A stretch of 64,000 nt of DNA from Merluccius polli (lineage: Eukaryota; Chordata; Actinopteri; Gadiformes; Merlucciidae), in the NCBI GenBank assembly GCA_030340625.1, contig JAOPHQ010004858.1, positions 149,001 to 213,000 on the forward strand, read 5' to 3'. The first letter of the stretch is position 1. Each line of letters opens with the position of its first letter. Under the pieces are notes generated by a model. It was not told the origin of the DNA. It saw nothing but the letters and a program-made list of their open reading frames with translations, and ran no database searches. The position numbers and the translations under genes were made by a program. Shown one piece after another: positions 1-10,262 of this stretch.

Positions 1-489
1 GGAGCGACTTTGCTTATTTGGTTAGAATCTGGAGTGAGTGGCCATTTGAGTCCTGCTAAAAAAGAACCACTACATTCCGTGTAATGGGTCATTTCAAGGC
101 TGTGATTTTCTATGGCGGTTAAGATGGGAAGGATTTGTTTTCATCTGGCAGACTTGCGCCCTACGTCTACCCTAAGGATTGACTTTCCTGGAACCGTTTT
201 AACAGCTGGCTGGAGGAATGGCTGTTAAGTCAGTCAAGTGCTGCTTGTGTGGCAGATGTAGGGAGCCTGTTCCTGCACAGGAAACGAAAAAGCCATAAAA
301 CTTTACACATTGACATTGATGTCCGATGAGGTTCTCTAAACTTTGAGTTTGTCTGCAGAACAACTGTTGTGGTAGCGTAATAACTAGGGGGCGGAAATCA
401 GCCGGGAACTCACGATATTACTATCCCCCGCCCCTATTGATAACTATGTAAGGACTAACTGTGATTGTCCTTCCCGTTGTGCTTTGCAG
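1..489 (+). other. fbxl3: fbxl3 intron (3' part)
   Basis: This is non-coding sequence before the last fbxl3 exon. It ends in a pyrimidine-rich tract and TTTGCAG at 483-489. I see no other exon in it. Confidence 0.8.
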
Positions 490-1130
490 GGATCCTGTGC
501 GTGGCAGACCAGTGCCACGGGCTGCGGGAGCTGGCACTGAACTACCACCTCCTGAGCGACGAGCTGCTGCTGGCGCTCTCCTCCGAGAGGCATGTGCACC
601 TGGAGCACCTGCGCATTGACGTAGTGAGCGACAACCCTGGGCAGCACTTCCACGCCATCAAGAAGAGCAGCTGGGATGCCATGGTGCGCCACTCGCCCAA
701 GTTCAACCTGGTCATGTACTTCTTCCTGTATGAGGATGAGTTCGGGCCCTTCTTCTGCGAGGAGATCCCCGTCACGCACCTCTACTTCGGCCGCTCGGTC
801 AGCAAGGACGTGCTGGGCCGCGTGGGGCTGCACTGCCCCCGCCTGGTGGAGCTGGTGGTCTGCGCCAACGGCCTGCGTCCGCTGGATGAGGAGCTGATCC
901 GCATCGCCCGGCGCTGCTCGCAGCTGTCGGCCATCGGCCTGGGCGAGTGCGAGGTGTCGTGCAGCGCCTTCGTCGAGTTTGTCAAGATGTGCGGCCACCG
1001 CTTGTCCCAGCTGTCCATCATGGAGGAGGTGCTGATCCCCGATCACAAGTACTCCCTGGACGACATCCACTGGGAGGTGTCCAAGCATCTGGGCAGGGTC
1101 TGGTTCCCAGACATGATGCCCACCTGGTAA
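490..1130 (+). CDS. fbxl3: F-box/LRR-repeat protein 3, terminal coding exon (partial gene)
   Basis: FBXL3 is the substrate receptor of an SCF ubiquitin ligase that targets cryptochromes CRY1/CRY2, so it sets circadian period; it acts mainly in the nucleus. The exon follows a pyrimidine-rich acceptor ending at 489 and encodes 212 residues plus a split first codon, closing with TAA at 1128-1130. It covers the C-terminal leucine-rich repeats, with family segments such as HLYFGRSVSKDVLGRV, VELVVCANGLRPLDEELI and GLGECEVSCSAFVEFV. It ends in FPDMMPTW; in the known FBXL3-CRY2 structure this terminal Trp enters the FAD pocket of CRY. The F-box and early repeats lie left of the window. The paralogue FBXL21 is similar, but the neighbouring cln5 favours fbxl3. 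The strand and end are certain. Confidence 0.95.
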
Positions 1131-2665
1131 AGGCTGGCCGGGCCACAGACGTCCTCTCGCAGGCTTCAGCACAAGCGTGCGTCGGTAGTGTGGAGGCGTG
1201 TTATTGGAGGGACGTGGATGGCGTTGGCTTGCTGGGCCCATCCGTGGTTCTGCAAATGCTGTGGCCTAGGGGGGGGGGGGGGGGGGGGGACCTCTGCTGG
1301 TAAACTGACAACAGACGGTCATCCATTATACTCCAACCAGAGGAAAACTGTCTGTGGCTGTGGCTGTAGCTTCACAGCAGACGTTCCAGTGCTGTGGTCC
1401 TCCTTGGTGGGAGGGACCCAGAGGCTCTTCATTAGACATTCATCACACACTGACAGGTGGATGATTGTACCTAAACAACAGATGTTTCTTATGACTTTGT
1501 AAAGCTTGCTTCTTAGAATCCGCATTGAGACAGTCAGTTGTATGTTCGTGGGTGTATATATTTGTAGAGATTATTTTTAATGTCGGGGAGAATAATGGTT
1601 AATTTTGTGCAGCTTTGCATTTTGGACACTGCTACCTGGCTTCCCTGAAGCCGGTTAGAGGTAATGAAAATAATTTGGCTGACGCAAAAATGTTAAAGGA
1701 CACGGTTACATATGTTGACCTTTATATGGATTCTTACATGGAAAATGTTCTCGGCCCCATTTGATTTTTAAAATAGGATGCTTATATAATTTATGAGAAT
1801 GGACAGATGCAATTTATCCAGATGTAGATAAAAAACAAAGAAACATTTGTTTTAGCATTTCAGAAGTTTTTTTTCCAAGACATTTAAAGGTTACACTGGT
1901 CAGTGTTTACCGTTAATCAAACCATTCACTATATTATTAGTATTTTTATTACAATGACAAATGCAGTCACTCTTTGGGGGGGGGGGTACATTCTGCTATT
2001 TCCTCTCCATTCTGATACATAAGATAAGGAGCAGTTGTCAGATGACTTAAGAATCCATTTCTAAGTATTACATTCAGGAATATAAGCTCACCACCAGCGA
2101 AATTGCACTTGAAAGTTGTTCGAAATGTCCTATTGAGTATGGGGAAAACGTATATAGGGGTATAGTTAAAAGATAATACAAGCTGATTTTACATTGTATT
2201 CAAAAAGTATTTGAAATGACCATTGACATCCTACAGCAAAATGTTTCTCCCAGCAAATGGCATCCATGTATTTGAAGTTACCCAAACAGAAGCCAGGGTC
2301 TTGCTGTGTGGCAGTGCTGTGAGCTGCTGCTGGCGCTGGGGATGGTGGAAGGGGTGTAAGTGAAGGTGTGCACAGGTGTACATGGGTGTTGAAGGCTCCC
2401 CTGTATTGATGTATATTCTCTTGCTGTGTACGGTTCTAGTTTTACTAAGCACCTTACGTAAAAAACAAATGATGTAAAACGATAGAAGCCTCACATGGGT
2501 TACACCACACACGGGTTTAACGCCTCTGTTTTTTTCCCCCAAGTCAGCATATGAAGATCTTTAACTTAAAGCAATAGTTATCGAGGAAATATTAGCAGAA
2601 TTAAGAATATATATATATATATATTTTAAAGACAAATAAAAAGTTTGGAGGCAGCTTAAAAATAG

Positions 2666-2794
<129 letters not shown>

Positions 2795-3822
2795 AGAATT
2801 ACTATTTATAGGTTTCATTTGTGTCTTCTGCTATTTGCCTATTTCTTAACTTAACCCTGCCCAGTTGTATATGCATCTGGATATGGTTGGGGGGGAAGGG
2901 ACTCCCTGTAGTGAGTCACTCAGCAGGTTGACATCACGGACGTGGCTGTTGCGCCTGTCACGGGCATCCAATTTGTTTCAGGGAGAAAGAAAGCGGTTTG
3001 GCAAGTCAGATGGGGTGGAACGATGGTCTTTTTTTTCCTGTGAGAAATGCATCTGTATATAAAATACTGTGTGTTTGATTCAATAGAAAATGTGTTTCTT
3101 TATCGCACCCTCTGTCAGGGTTTTCGAGTTTCCATCACCAACAGACTCTCGTCTTTTTTAGAGCAGTGTGCATTGTTTTGTTTTTTGGCTAGATGGACTT
3201 TATTTCTTCCCGTGTTCTTGCCACTAGAGCTCATTAGCCATGTAATTTATTGATATATATGGATACTGCTTTTGTAATTTTAACTGGTTTTTCAGTTGTG
3301 TACAGTGAGCAATCAGTATGAGAGAGCTTTTTAATGCTCCGCCTCTTTCAGTAGGTTTTAAAGCTGCAGATTATCCATTTTATTTTTTAATAATCTTTTA
3401 CAATTTTGTTTTGTATTTTTTTCATTCAGTTTTTAAAATCTATGAAATGGTGATCATAAACCAAATCAAACAATTTCCCCCATTTTTATTTCCATCCAGC
3501 TCAAAGTTGAGGATCCTTCATTTTTGGTTATGTTAGCAACAAGAGTTGAATCAAATGTCTTTTCCTTAGTCAAGCCTTTCATGTTGCTGAAGAATAAGGC
3601 TGTCATTGATGTAGCATAGAAACACAGACGCCACCTCTCACAAATGACAAACTCCGGATCCCAATTTGTGGAGGTTTCATGAAGTGAATTAAATCAAAGT
3701 GAACTGGTATTGACCAAGCAGCCATTTTAGTTTTGATTCGGTATGGCAAATGTTTTGTCAAGTTTGCTTTACTGGTCACCTGTCTTGAAACTAAATCAAT
3801 TGTTTTGGACATGTGGTCATGG

Positions 3823-3828
3823 AATAAA
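3823..3828 (+). promoter_or_regulatory. fbxl3: possible polyadenylation signal AATAAA (fbxl3)
   Basis: A canonical AATAAA about 2.7 kb after the fbxl3 stop, followed by T-rich sequence. A second AATAAA is at 4633-4638. Either could end the transcript. Confidence 0.4.
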
Positions 3829-4751
3829 ACATTGTGAATGTAAATGTTTTCTTCTGATTCCTAACAGGAGTCCTCTGTTTTGTGGATACTGAGATTCCAA
3901 ATGAATATTAACACCAGCGCTTGACGTTGAAGAGATTTCAGTATATAGTGTAGGTACTTCTAGTACTAACCTTAACTTCAATACAAAAAAACTAACCCCA
4001 GCCCTATTAAAAATGGGTGTGTACTTGCAGAATAGTTGGATCGACTTCATTGGTCAAGCTGTTTAGCTGTTTCTGAGCTATTATAAGCTAAAGAAAACAG
4101 TTGTTTGCTAGTTGGATGTATCGCGGATACAATTGCATTTGAAAAAGGTGTTCTGAATTACCTAAATAGCCGAGTAATGTTTGGTCTGGTCATTTGTTTT
4201 GTTCGTTTTTTTATTACATTAATTTAAAAAAACAGTTCTCACACAATCATGGCCAAAAGGGTGGGGGTATATTACATGAAGAATTCAGTGCAGGTCATAA
4301 TGGCTTTCTTAGGCGTCGAATTAAAGATGGATGGCTGATGGAAGATTCATCAGAATAAATAAGCCACTAATCAATCAAGCAAATGATCTAAACGACTACC
4401 AAGTCACTGCTGAACATGTCCTTTTGATTACGCACGCGGACACAAACATTGTGAACAGCTGTTCATCTTATACATTTAAATTAGATGTTGGCAGCGCCAA
4501 CAACAGCAACTATGGAAACACCTCCGTGACACAGATTGACTTAAAAACACGGGTTGAGGCAGCAGGTAACGAATCCAAGAGGTTCATATAGAGGAAAATG
4601 TATATATATATACAATTTGAATCATATAGAAAAATAAAGTCTGAAATAGACCAGTCCAACAATTACAGTGGCATTAACTAAAACCAGTCAACCAGGCTTA
4701 GCGGTCACATCCTAAGGCAAATGGAGAGTCAACAGAATATATCTGAGTGCG

Positions 4752-5239
4752 TTAGGGTAAAGGCACCTCCTCGTATATGACTTGCATGTAGGGCGGTTTC
4801 ATGGGCAGATGCCAATACTCAGAATTGTAATACAGGTAGAAGTTCTTGTGCAACACCACCTTCTCGTAAATTTCAGCTAAACTAAAGGCAAGGTCCACAT
4901 AGGACTGGTGAGGCCTGAAGGTGTAGTAGAAACTCTGGATGTCTGCCGCCAGGTTTTTCATAGAGGGCTGTCCGAATATGGTGCTGTCGTTCCCCAGGCA
5001 GGTGGGCTCTCCGCTGTACAGGTAGACCTTGGTGTAATTGGTCTGGGATCGGCTGGACAGTTTGGCCCCGAGCTCGGCCAGCTTCCTGTAGGTGCGGTGG
5101 ACGAACTGGGAGCAGTCGAAGGACTCGAACCACACCGTGGCGTCGGGGCCGGGGTGGGACTGCACCGCCCAGGTTTCGTAGTAGATACCCGTGTGGTTGT
5201 CCTGCTGCACCCACTGGGCCATGGCGTTAAACATGTCAC
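4752..5239 (-). CDS. cln5: cln5 exon 4 (terminal)
   Basis: The acceptor CTCCCAG ends at 5240. It encodes GDMFNAMAQWVQQDNHTGIY through YEEVPLP and stops at 4754-4752. It holds the FDCSQF cysteine and further N-glycosylation sites (NYT, NDS). Confidence 0.95.
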
Positions 5240-8200
5240 CTGGGAGAGGAAATTATCAGAGGGTCCAAAATGAGATGCATATTCCTGGTCGGTAGCCTCC
5301 GCTTAGTTTCTTTTGTTTTCACCAGTTTATTCATATTTTTATTTTTTGACTTTACTTTATTTTGAACAGTCTCATTAACACTCATTGAGATTTGAAACCT
5401 CTTTTTCAAGAGACACCTGGCCAAGAGCAGCGTAACAACATCTCACGCAAAACAATATCCGCATTAAAGCCTTCGTTTCACAAAATTTCGAATCGCAAGG
5501 CCAAATTCACTGTCATCTGTTACACGAGCGGCTAAAAACTCTCCCTAGACGTCTAGAAATACTTTATAGTGTGCCCTAAGATATGCGTGAAGCCTTTCCT
5601 TTTCTCACCAGTGATAACTCCAACCTTTTCCAAGGTGCCATTCTGTGACCAGTGCGCATCGTCTATGCCCTCGAAGAAGCAAGCCGCGCCCTGGTTGCAC
5701 CAAAACGGCGCGCTGACGTTGGCCCTCAGGTGAGGGAACGTGCAGTTGCCCAGCTGGAAGAGCTCGTACCACTCCATGGTGAAGTTGCTGTCGGTCTCGG
5801 CGCTGCTGAATCCGACGGCGTCGTGCATAATGTGCTGTATGAAAATAGAGACACAGCATAACACGTGTGGGTATGATGTGTGATTCAAATGATGCAAAAG
5901 CAACCCACTACCTACTTCCTTTTCTCTACTTACAAATTTACCCATCAAGTCTCCGTACTTAAACTCCCAAACGGGCGCTTGGAGTCGATACACTGAGATG
6001 CGATCGGTTTCCCTCAGGTAGGGCATGCGTCCGTCTCGATCGCCGGTCGGGCAAAATGGGTACAGGGCTTCGCAGTAGGAGTCCGCATCCGGCCGTTCGT
6101 CGTACCGCCTGTGTCCGACAAAATGAAAAGTATTAAGTAAATATTCCAATCTTGACTCTAGTATGTACTGACTCTAGTATATACTGACTCTAGTATGTAC
6201 TGACTAGTATATACTGACTCTAGTATGTACTGACTAGTATATACTGACTCTAGTATGTACTGACTAGTATATACTGACTCTAGTATGTACTGACTAGTAT
6301 ATACTGACTCTAGTATGTACTGACTCCAGTATGTACTGACTCCAGTATGTACTGACTCCAGTATGTACTGACTCTAGTATGTACTGACTAGTATGTATAT
6401 ACTGACTCTAGTATGTACTGACTCTAGTATGTACTGACTAGTATGTATATACTGACTCTAGTATGTACTGACTCTAGTATGTACTGACTAGTATGTATAT
6501 ACTGACTCTAGTATGTACTGACTCCAGTATGTACTGACTCTAGTATGTACTGACTGGTATGTATGTACTGACTCTAGTATGTACTGACTCTAGTATGTAC
6601 TGACTCTAATATACTGACTCTAGTACTATATACTGACTCCAGTACTATATACTGACTCCAGTACTATATACTGACTCCAGTACTATATACTGACTCTAGT
6701 ATGTACTGACTCTAGTATGTACTGACTCTAGTATGTACTGACTCCAGTATATACTGACTCTAGTATGTACTGACTCTAGTATGTACTGACTCTAGTATGA
6801 ACTGACTCCAGTATGTACTGACTCCAGTATGTACTGACTCCAGTATATACTGACTCTAGTATGTACTGACTCTAGTATGTACTGACTCTAGTATGTACTG
6901 ACTCTAGTATGAACTGACTCTAGTATGTACTGACTCTAGTATGTACTGACTCCAGTATGTACTGACTCTAGTATGTACTGACTCTAGTATGTACTGACTC
7001 TAGTAGACTCTAGTATGTACTGACTCTAGTAGACTCTAGTATGTACTGACTCTAGTATGTACTGACTCTAGTATGTACTGACTCTAGTATGTACTGACTC
7101 CAGTATGTACTGACTCCAGTATGTACTGACTCTATTATGTACTGACTCTATTATGTACTGACTCTAGTATATACTGACTCTAGTATGTACTGACTCTAGT
7201 ATGTACTGACTCTAGTATGTACTGACTCTAGTATGTACTGACTCCAGTATGTACTGACTCTATTATGTACTGACTCTATTATGTACTGACTATTATGTAC
7301 TGACTCTAGTATATACTGACTCTAGTATGTACTGACTCTAGTATGTACTGACTCCAGTATGTACTGACTCTATTATGTACTGACTCCATTATGTACTGAC
7401 TCTATTATGTACTGACTCTATTATGTACTGACTCTAGTATATACTGACTCTAGTATGTACTGACTCTAGTATGTACTGACTCTAGTATATACTGACTCTA
7501 GTATGTACTGACTCTAGTATGTACTGACTCTAGTATATACTGACTCTAGTATGTACTGACTCTAGTATGTACTGTATTAAATGCTGTTGGAATCGCACCA
7601 ACAAGCACACAGCAAACGTTCAAAGAATATGTATCTGAGGTAAAGCTGGGCAATATATCGATATTATATCGATATCATGATATGAGACTAGATATCGTCT
7701 CAGATTTTGGATATTGTAAGGGTTGTCTGTTCCTGATTTCAAACGCTGCCTTTTTTGGCCATCACCCAGCCCTAATCTGAAGTTAGTTAGTTTCTATGCA
7801 TGTCACATGATTGTGGTTGAAGATGGGTCTGTACAAACTATCTCCAGTGCATTTCGATGGGACTATCCTGAGATCAACATATCGATGGGTAGAGATATAG
7901 AACATATCAGATATCATAGATAGCATAGGACCAGTCACATGACTGAGAAGACAGACCATCAGATAGACATCACACAGGACCAGACACACGACTGAGAAGA
8001 GAGACCATCAGATAGACATCAGAGGACCAGTCACATGACTGAGAAGAGAGACCATCAGATAGACATCAGAGGACCAGTCACATGACTGAGAAGAGAGACC
8101 ATCATCAGGTCTTGGTGATAGCCTACCTGTAAGGGACGGGCCACTTCTGCCTCGGTGCAGCGAGATGACCGCTATGAGATGCACTCACATGGAGAAACAA

Positions 8201-8245
8201 AAGCAGGTGTAACGTTACACCCAGAAGAGTCGGTATGAGGCTCAT
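4752..8245 (-). CDS. cln5: Ceroid-lipofuscinosis neuronal protein 5 (complete, 4 exons)
   Basis: CLN5 is a soluble, N-glycosylated lysosomal protein. Human mutations cause a late-infantile neuronal ceroid lipofuscinosis, and the protein has been reported as a thioesterase and bis(monoacylglycero)phosphate synthase. Exons on the minus strand are 8245-8127, 6108-5934, 5834-5609 and 5239-4752, giving 335 residues with matching phases. The start ATG (8245-8243) opens a hydrophobic leader, a probable signal peptide. Exon 1 ends in KWPVPY, continued in exon 2 by RRYDERPDADSYCEALYPFC. Other family blocks are LQAPVWEFKYGDLMG, MEWYELFQLGNCTFPHLR, FWCNQGAACFFEGIDD and GIYYETW. The Cys in ESFDCSQF probably matches the reported catalytic Cys. 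The protein ends YEEVPLP, shorter than human. cln5 converges on fbxl3 and diverges from gatd3 across 677 bp. Confidence 0.96.
5609..5834 (-). CDS. cln5: cln5 exon 3
   Basis: The acceptor ATACAG ends at 5835 and the donor GTGAGA follows 5609. It encodes HIMHDAVGF... to GVIT plus one base, with glycosylation sequons NFT, NCT and NVS visible. Confidence 0.94.
5934..6108 (-). CDS. cln5: cln5 exon 2
   Basis: The acceptor ends at 6109 (ACACAG) and the donor is GTAAGT after 5934. It encodes RYDERPD... through KYGDLMGKF, including the conserved LQAPVWEF segment. Confidence 0.94.
6150..7575. repeat. 16-bp minisatellite array in cln5 intron 1
   Basis: About 1.4 kb of head-to-tail TGACTCTAGTATGTAC units. 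Variants include TGACTCCAGTATGTAC, TGACTCTATTATGTAC, TGACTCTAGTATATAC and a shortened TGACTAGTATATAC. Variant types are clustered in blocks, the mark of unit-by-unit expansion. Stops are frequent in all frames. Confidence 0.98.
7641..7774. mobile_element. short hAT-like inverted-repeat element (MITE) in cln5 intron 1
   Basis: The left end TAAAGCTGGGCAAT and the inverse of the right end TAGGGCTGGGTGAT form imperfect terminal inverted repeats. The element is flanked by ATCTGAGG (7633-7640) and ATCTGAAG (7775-7782), an 8-bp duplication with one mismatch, as expected for hAT. The interior is rich in ATATCGATAT. It has no coding capacity. Confidence 0.75.
7927..8106. repeat. tandem repeat of about 53 bp, ~3.4 copies
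   Basis: Units contain GACTGAGAAGAGAGACCATC followed by AGATAGACATCAGAGGACCA. It lies in cln5 intron 1, just inside exon 1. Confidence 0.9.
8127..8245 (-). CDS. cln5: cln5 coding exon 1
   Basis: It runs from the ATG at 8245-8243 to the donor (ACAG|GTAGGC) after 8127 and encodes 39 residues plus two bases of an Arg codon. The first 22 or so residues are a hydrophobic signal-like leader (SLIPTLLGVTLHLLLFLHVS). Confidence 0.92.
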
Positions 8246-8333
8246 GTCAGCACTCAGCACACAGGACCCGAATACCATCAGGAAATACCATCCAAGGAGC
8301 AGACGTTCAAAGCCACTTCCGTGTTAGTGTCAG

Positions 8334-8449
8334 TGACGTCAGGTCACGTGGCCTGGTTTCTAATTGGTAGTCATGCGGGTCACGTGGTCTGGTTTCTAAT
8401 TGGTAGTCATGCGGGTCACGTGGTCTGGTTTCTAATTGGTAGTCATGCG
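8334..8449. promoter_or_regulatory. cln5 upstream module: CRE plus three E-box/CCAAT repeats
   Basis: A perfect cAMP response element TGACGTCA is at 8334-8341. Three 36-bp tandem units follow at 8342-8377, 8378-8413 and 8414-8449. Each unit holds GTCACGTG (an E-box identical to 8 bp of the CLEAR consensus GTCACGTGAC bound by TFEB/TFE3) and ATTGG, an inverted CCAAT box (NF-Y). The module starts about 90 bp upstream of the cln5 ATG and also faces gatd3, so it may serve both genes. The motifs are seen directly; their use is inferred. Confidence 0.6.
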
Positions 8450-8858
8450 GTTGTTGTCAAAACGTTATCATGTAAGAAATATAAAATATACAACCCCTTC
8501 TTAAAATACACACAAGAGTAAAAAATACGTCTTTTACTTTTGTAAAGTATGGTCAACAATATTTCCGTACTTCAATGAATAAAACAGATTTGTACATATC
8601 AGGTGTATTTTTATGCAGGCCTGTTTATTTAAAGTGTATTTTTTTGTATTTATTAATGCAGCGAGCATGGTGATTATCATAGACTTATTATACATCCACA
8701 TTTGTGATTTTTATTTTGTATCATCCACTACAGTAGAGGGCGTTATGGTCAAATAATCACACACAGACACACAGAGACACACACACACACATTGCAGTTC
8801 AAACCGGTTGTTGTGTTTCAGCCGTCAGGAAGAAGCACACACAACGCACACACCCCAC
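8450..8858. other. cln5-gatd3 divergent spacer
   Basis: AT-rich sequence between the promoter repeats and the CAC repeat upstream of gatd3. I see no gene, clear TATA box or recognisable element beyond a short CA run at 8757-8790. Confidence 0.5.
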
Positions 8859-8922
8859 CATCACCACCACCACCACCACCCCCACCACCACCACCATCAC
8901 CACCACCACCACCATCACCACC
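8859..8922. repeat. (CAC/CAT)n trinucleotide repeat up to the gatd3 start codon
   Basis: About 21 CAC/CAT triplets run directly into the ATG at 8923 and supply its CCACC Kozak context. Confidence 0.9.
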
Positions 8923-9030
8923 ATGGGGAAGCGCGTTGCAGTGGTGCTTGCAGGCTGCGGGGTTTATGATGGCTCTGAAGTTCATGAAGCCTCCGCTGTT
9001 CTGGTCCATCTGAGCAGAGGGGGGGCAAGC
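8923..9030 (+). CDS. gatd3: gatd3 exon 1
   Basis: 36 codons, from MGKRVAVVLAGCG to SRGGAS. The donor GTACGT follows 9030. No in-frame upstream ATG exists before a stop near 8734. Confidence 0.88.
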
Positions 9031-10228
9031 GTACGTACCGTACCTAATATAGGCCTGCTAGGACCACCTTACTGGTCAAGTAGCAGTATATCACTGTGTT
9101 GTGTGTGTGTGTGTGTGTGTGTGTGTGTCACATGTGGGCTACCCTAACTTTACTTTTTCAATAAACAAAATGACCAACCAAAAATGTGAAAAAAATGAAA
9201 TGTAACTTTTTTGTTGTTGTTGACTCACTTGGTGGTGGTGGTCGATCATTCATTGTGATGGCTTTCCATGATGTCCTGCAGGTGAAGATGTTTGCTCCCA
9301 ACGTGGACCAGATGCATGTGGTGGACCACCTGAAGGGAGGCCCCACAGAGGAGAGCAGGAACGTGCTGGTGGAGAGCGCCAGGCTGGCCAGAGGAGACGT
9401 CCAGGATCTGTCCAAGCTCCTCGTCAAAGACTACGATGCCATCGTTTTCCCAGGTGAGGGGTTGCCTAGGCAACTGCGACGCGAACAAATGATGTCCCTA
9501 CGACTTTGTGGTGTCCTCATGGCTGTCACATTGTCCCAGTTAGGGCTGCAGCTAAGCCTTTTGCATTTCCATTTACCCTTAGTTATTTAGCAGACACTTT
9601 TATCCATAGTGAATTTTTGATACATGGGCGCCTTTGATCACGGATGCTAATAGTTCACAGATTTTGGGTTTCAAACCCAGTACCATTTGGCAGGGAGTGA
9701 AACACCCTATTCACTAGACTATCCTGCCCCTGTTAATCATCAATTTAAATGTCGATTAACAATTTCAATGTGGATTAATTAATCATTTATTATACAATTA
9801 TTATAATTCCCCACAGCCCAAGGCTAAAAAGTATTTCTTTCATAACAATCTGCAACATAAAAAGCCGACGATGAATCGAGCAATCAAAATGACAATCAGC
9901 AAATGTTCTGTCTCGCAGCGTGATGCGGCGTTAAGTTTTTCACTCCCCTGGGTTTTGCAGGTGGCTTCGGCGTGGCTAAGAACCTGTGCACCTGGGCCAC
10001 GGAGGGGAAGGACTGCAGCGTCAACCAGGAGGCGAAGGCGGTGCTCCAAGCCTTCCACGGTGAGGGCAAAACCATCGGCCTCTGCTGCATCTCCCCCGTC
10101 CTGGCCGCCAAGGTCATCCCTGGCTGCGAGGTCACCGTGGGCCTCGAGAACGACGACAAGTGGGTCCCGTTTTTGCTACTAACGTATACCTGGATGTGTC
10201 TTCCTAAACCTGCACTATTAAGTTGCTT

Positions 10229-10262
<34 letters not shown>

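Noticed and set aside
4331..4591. 86-codon frame between fbxl3 and cln5
   Set aside because: No recognisable domain, no splice context and no codon bias; probably chance within untranslated sequence.
6150..7575. CRISPR-like array
   Set aside because: Units are contiguous 16-mers with no unique spacers, and the genome is eukaryotic; it is a minisatellite.
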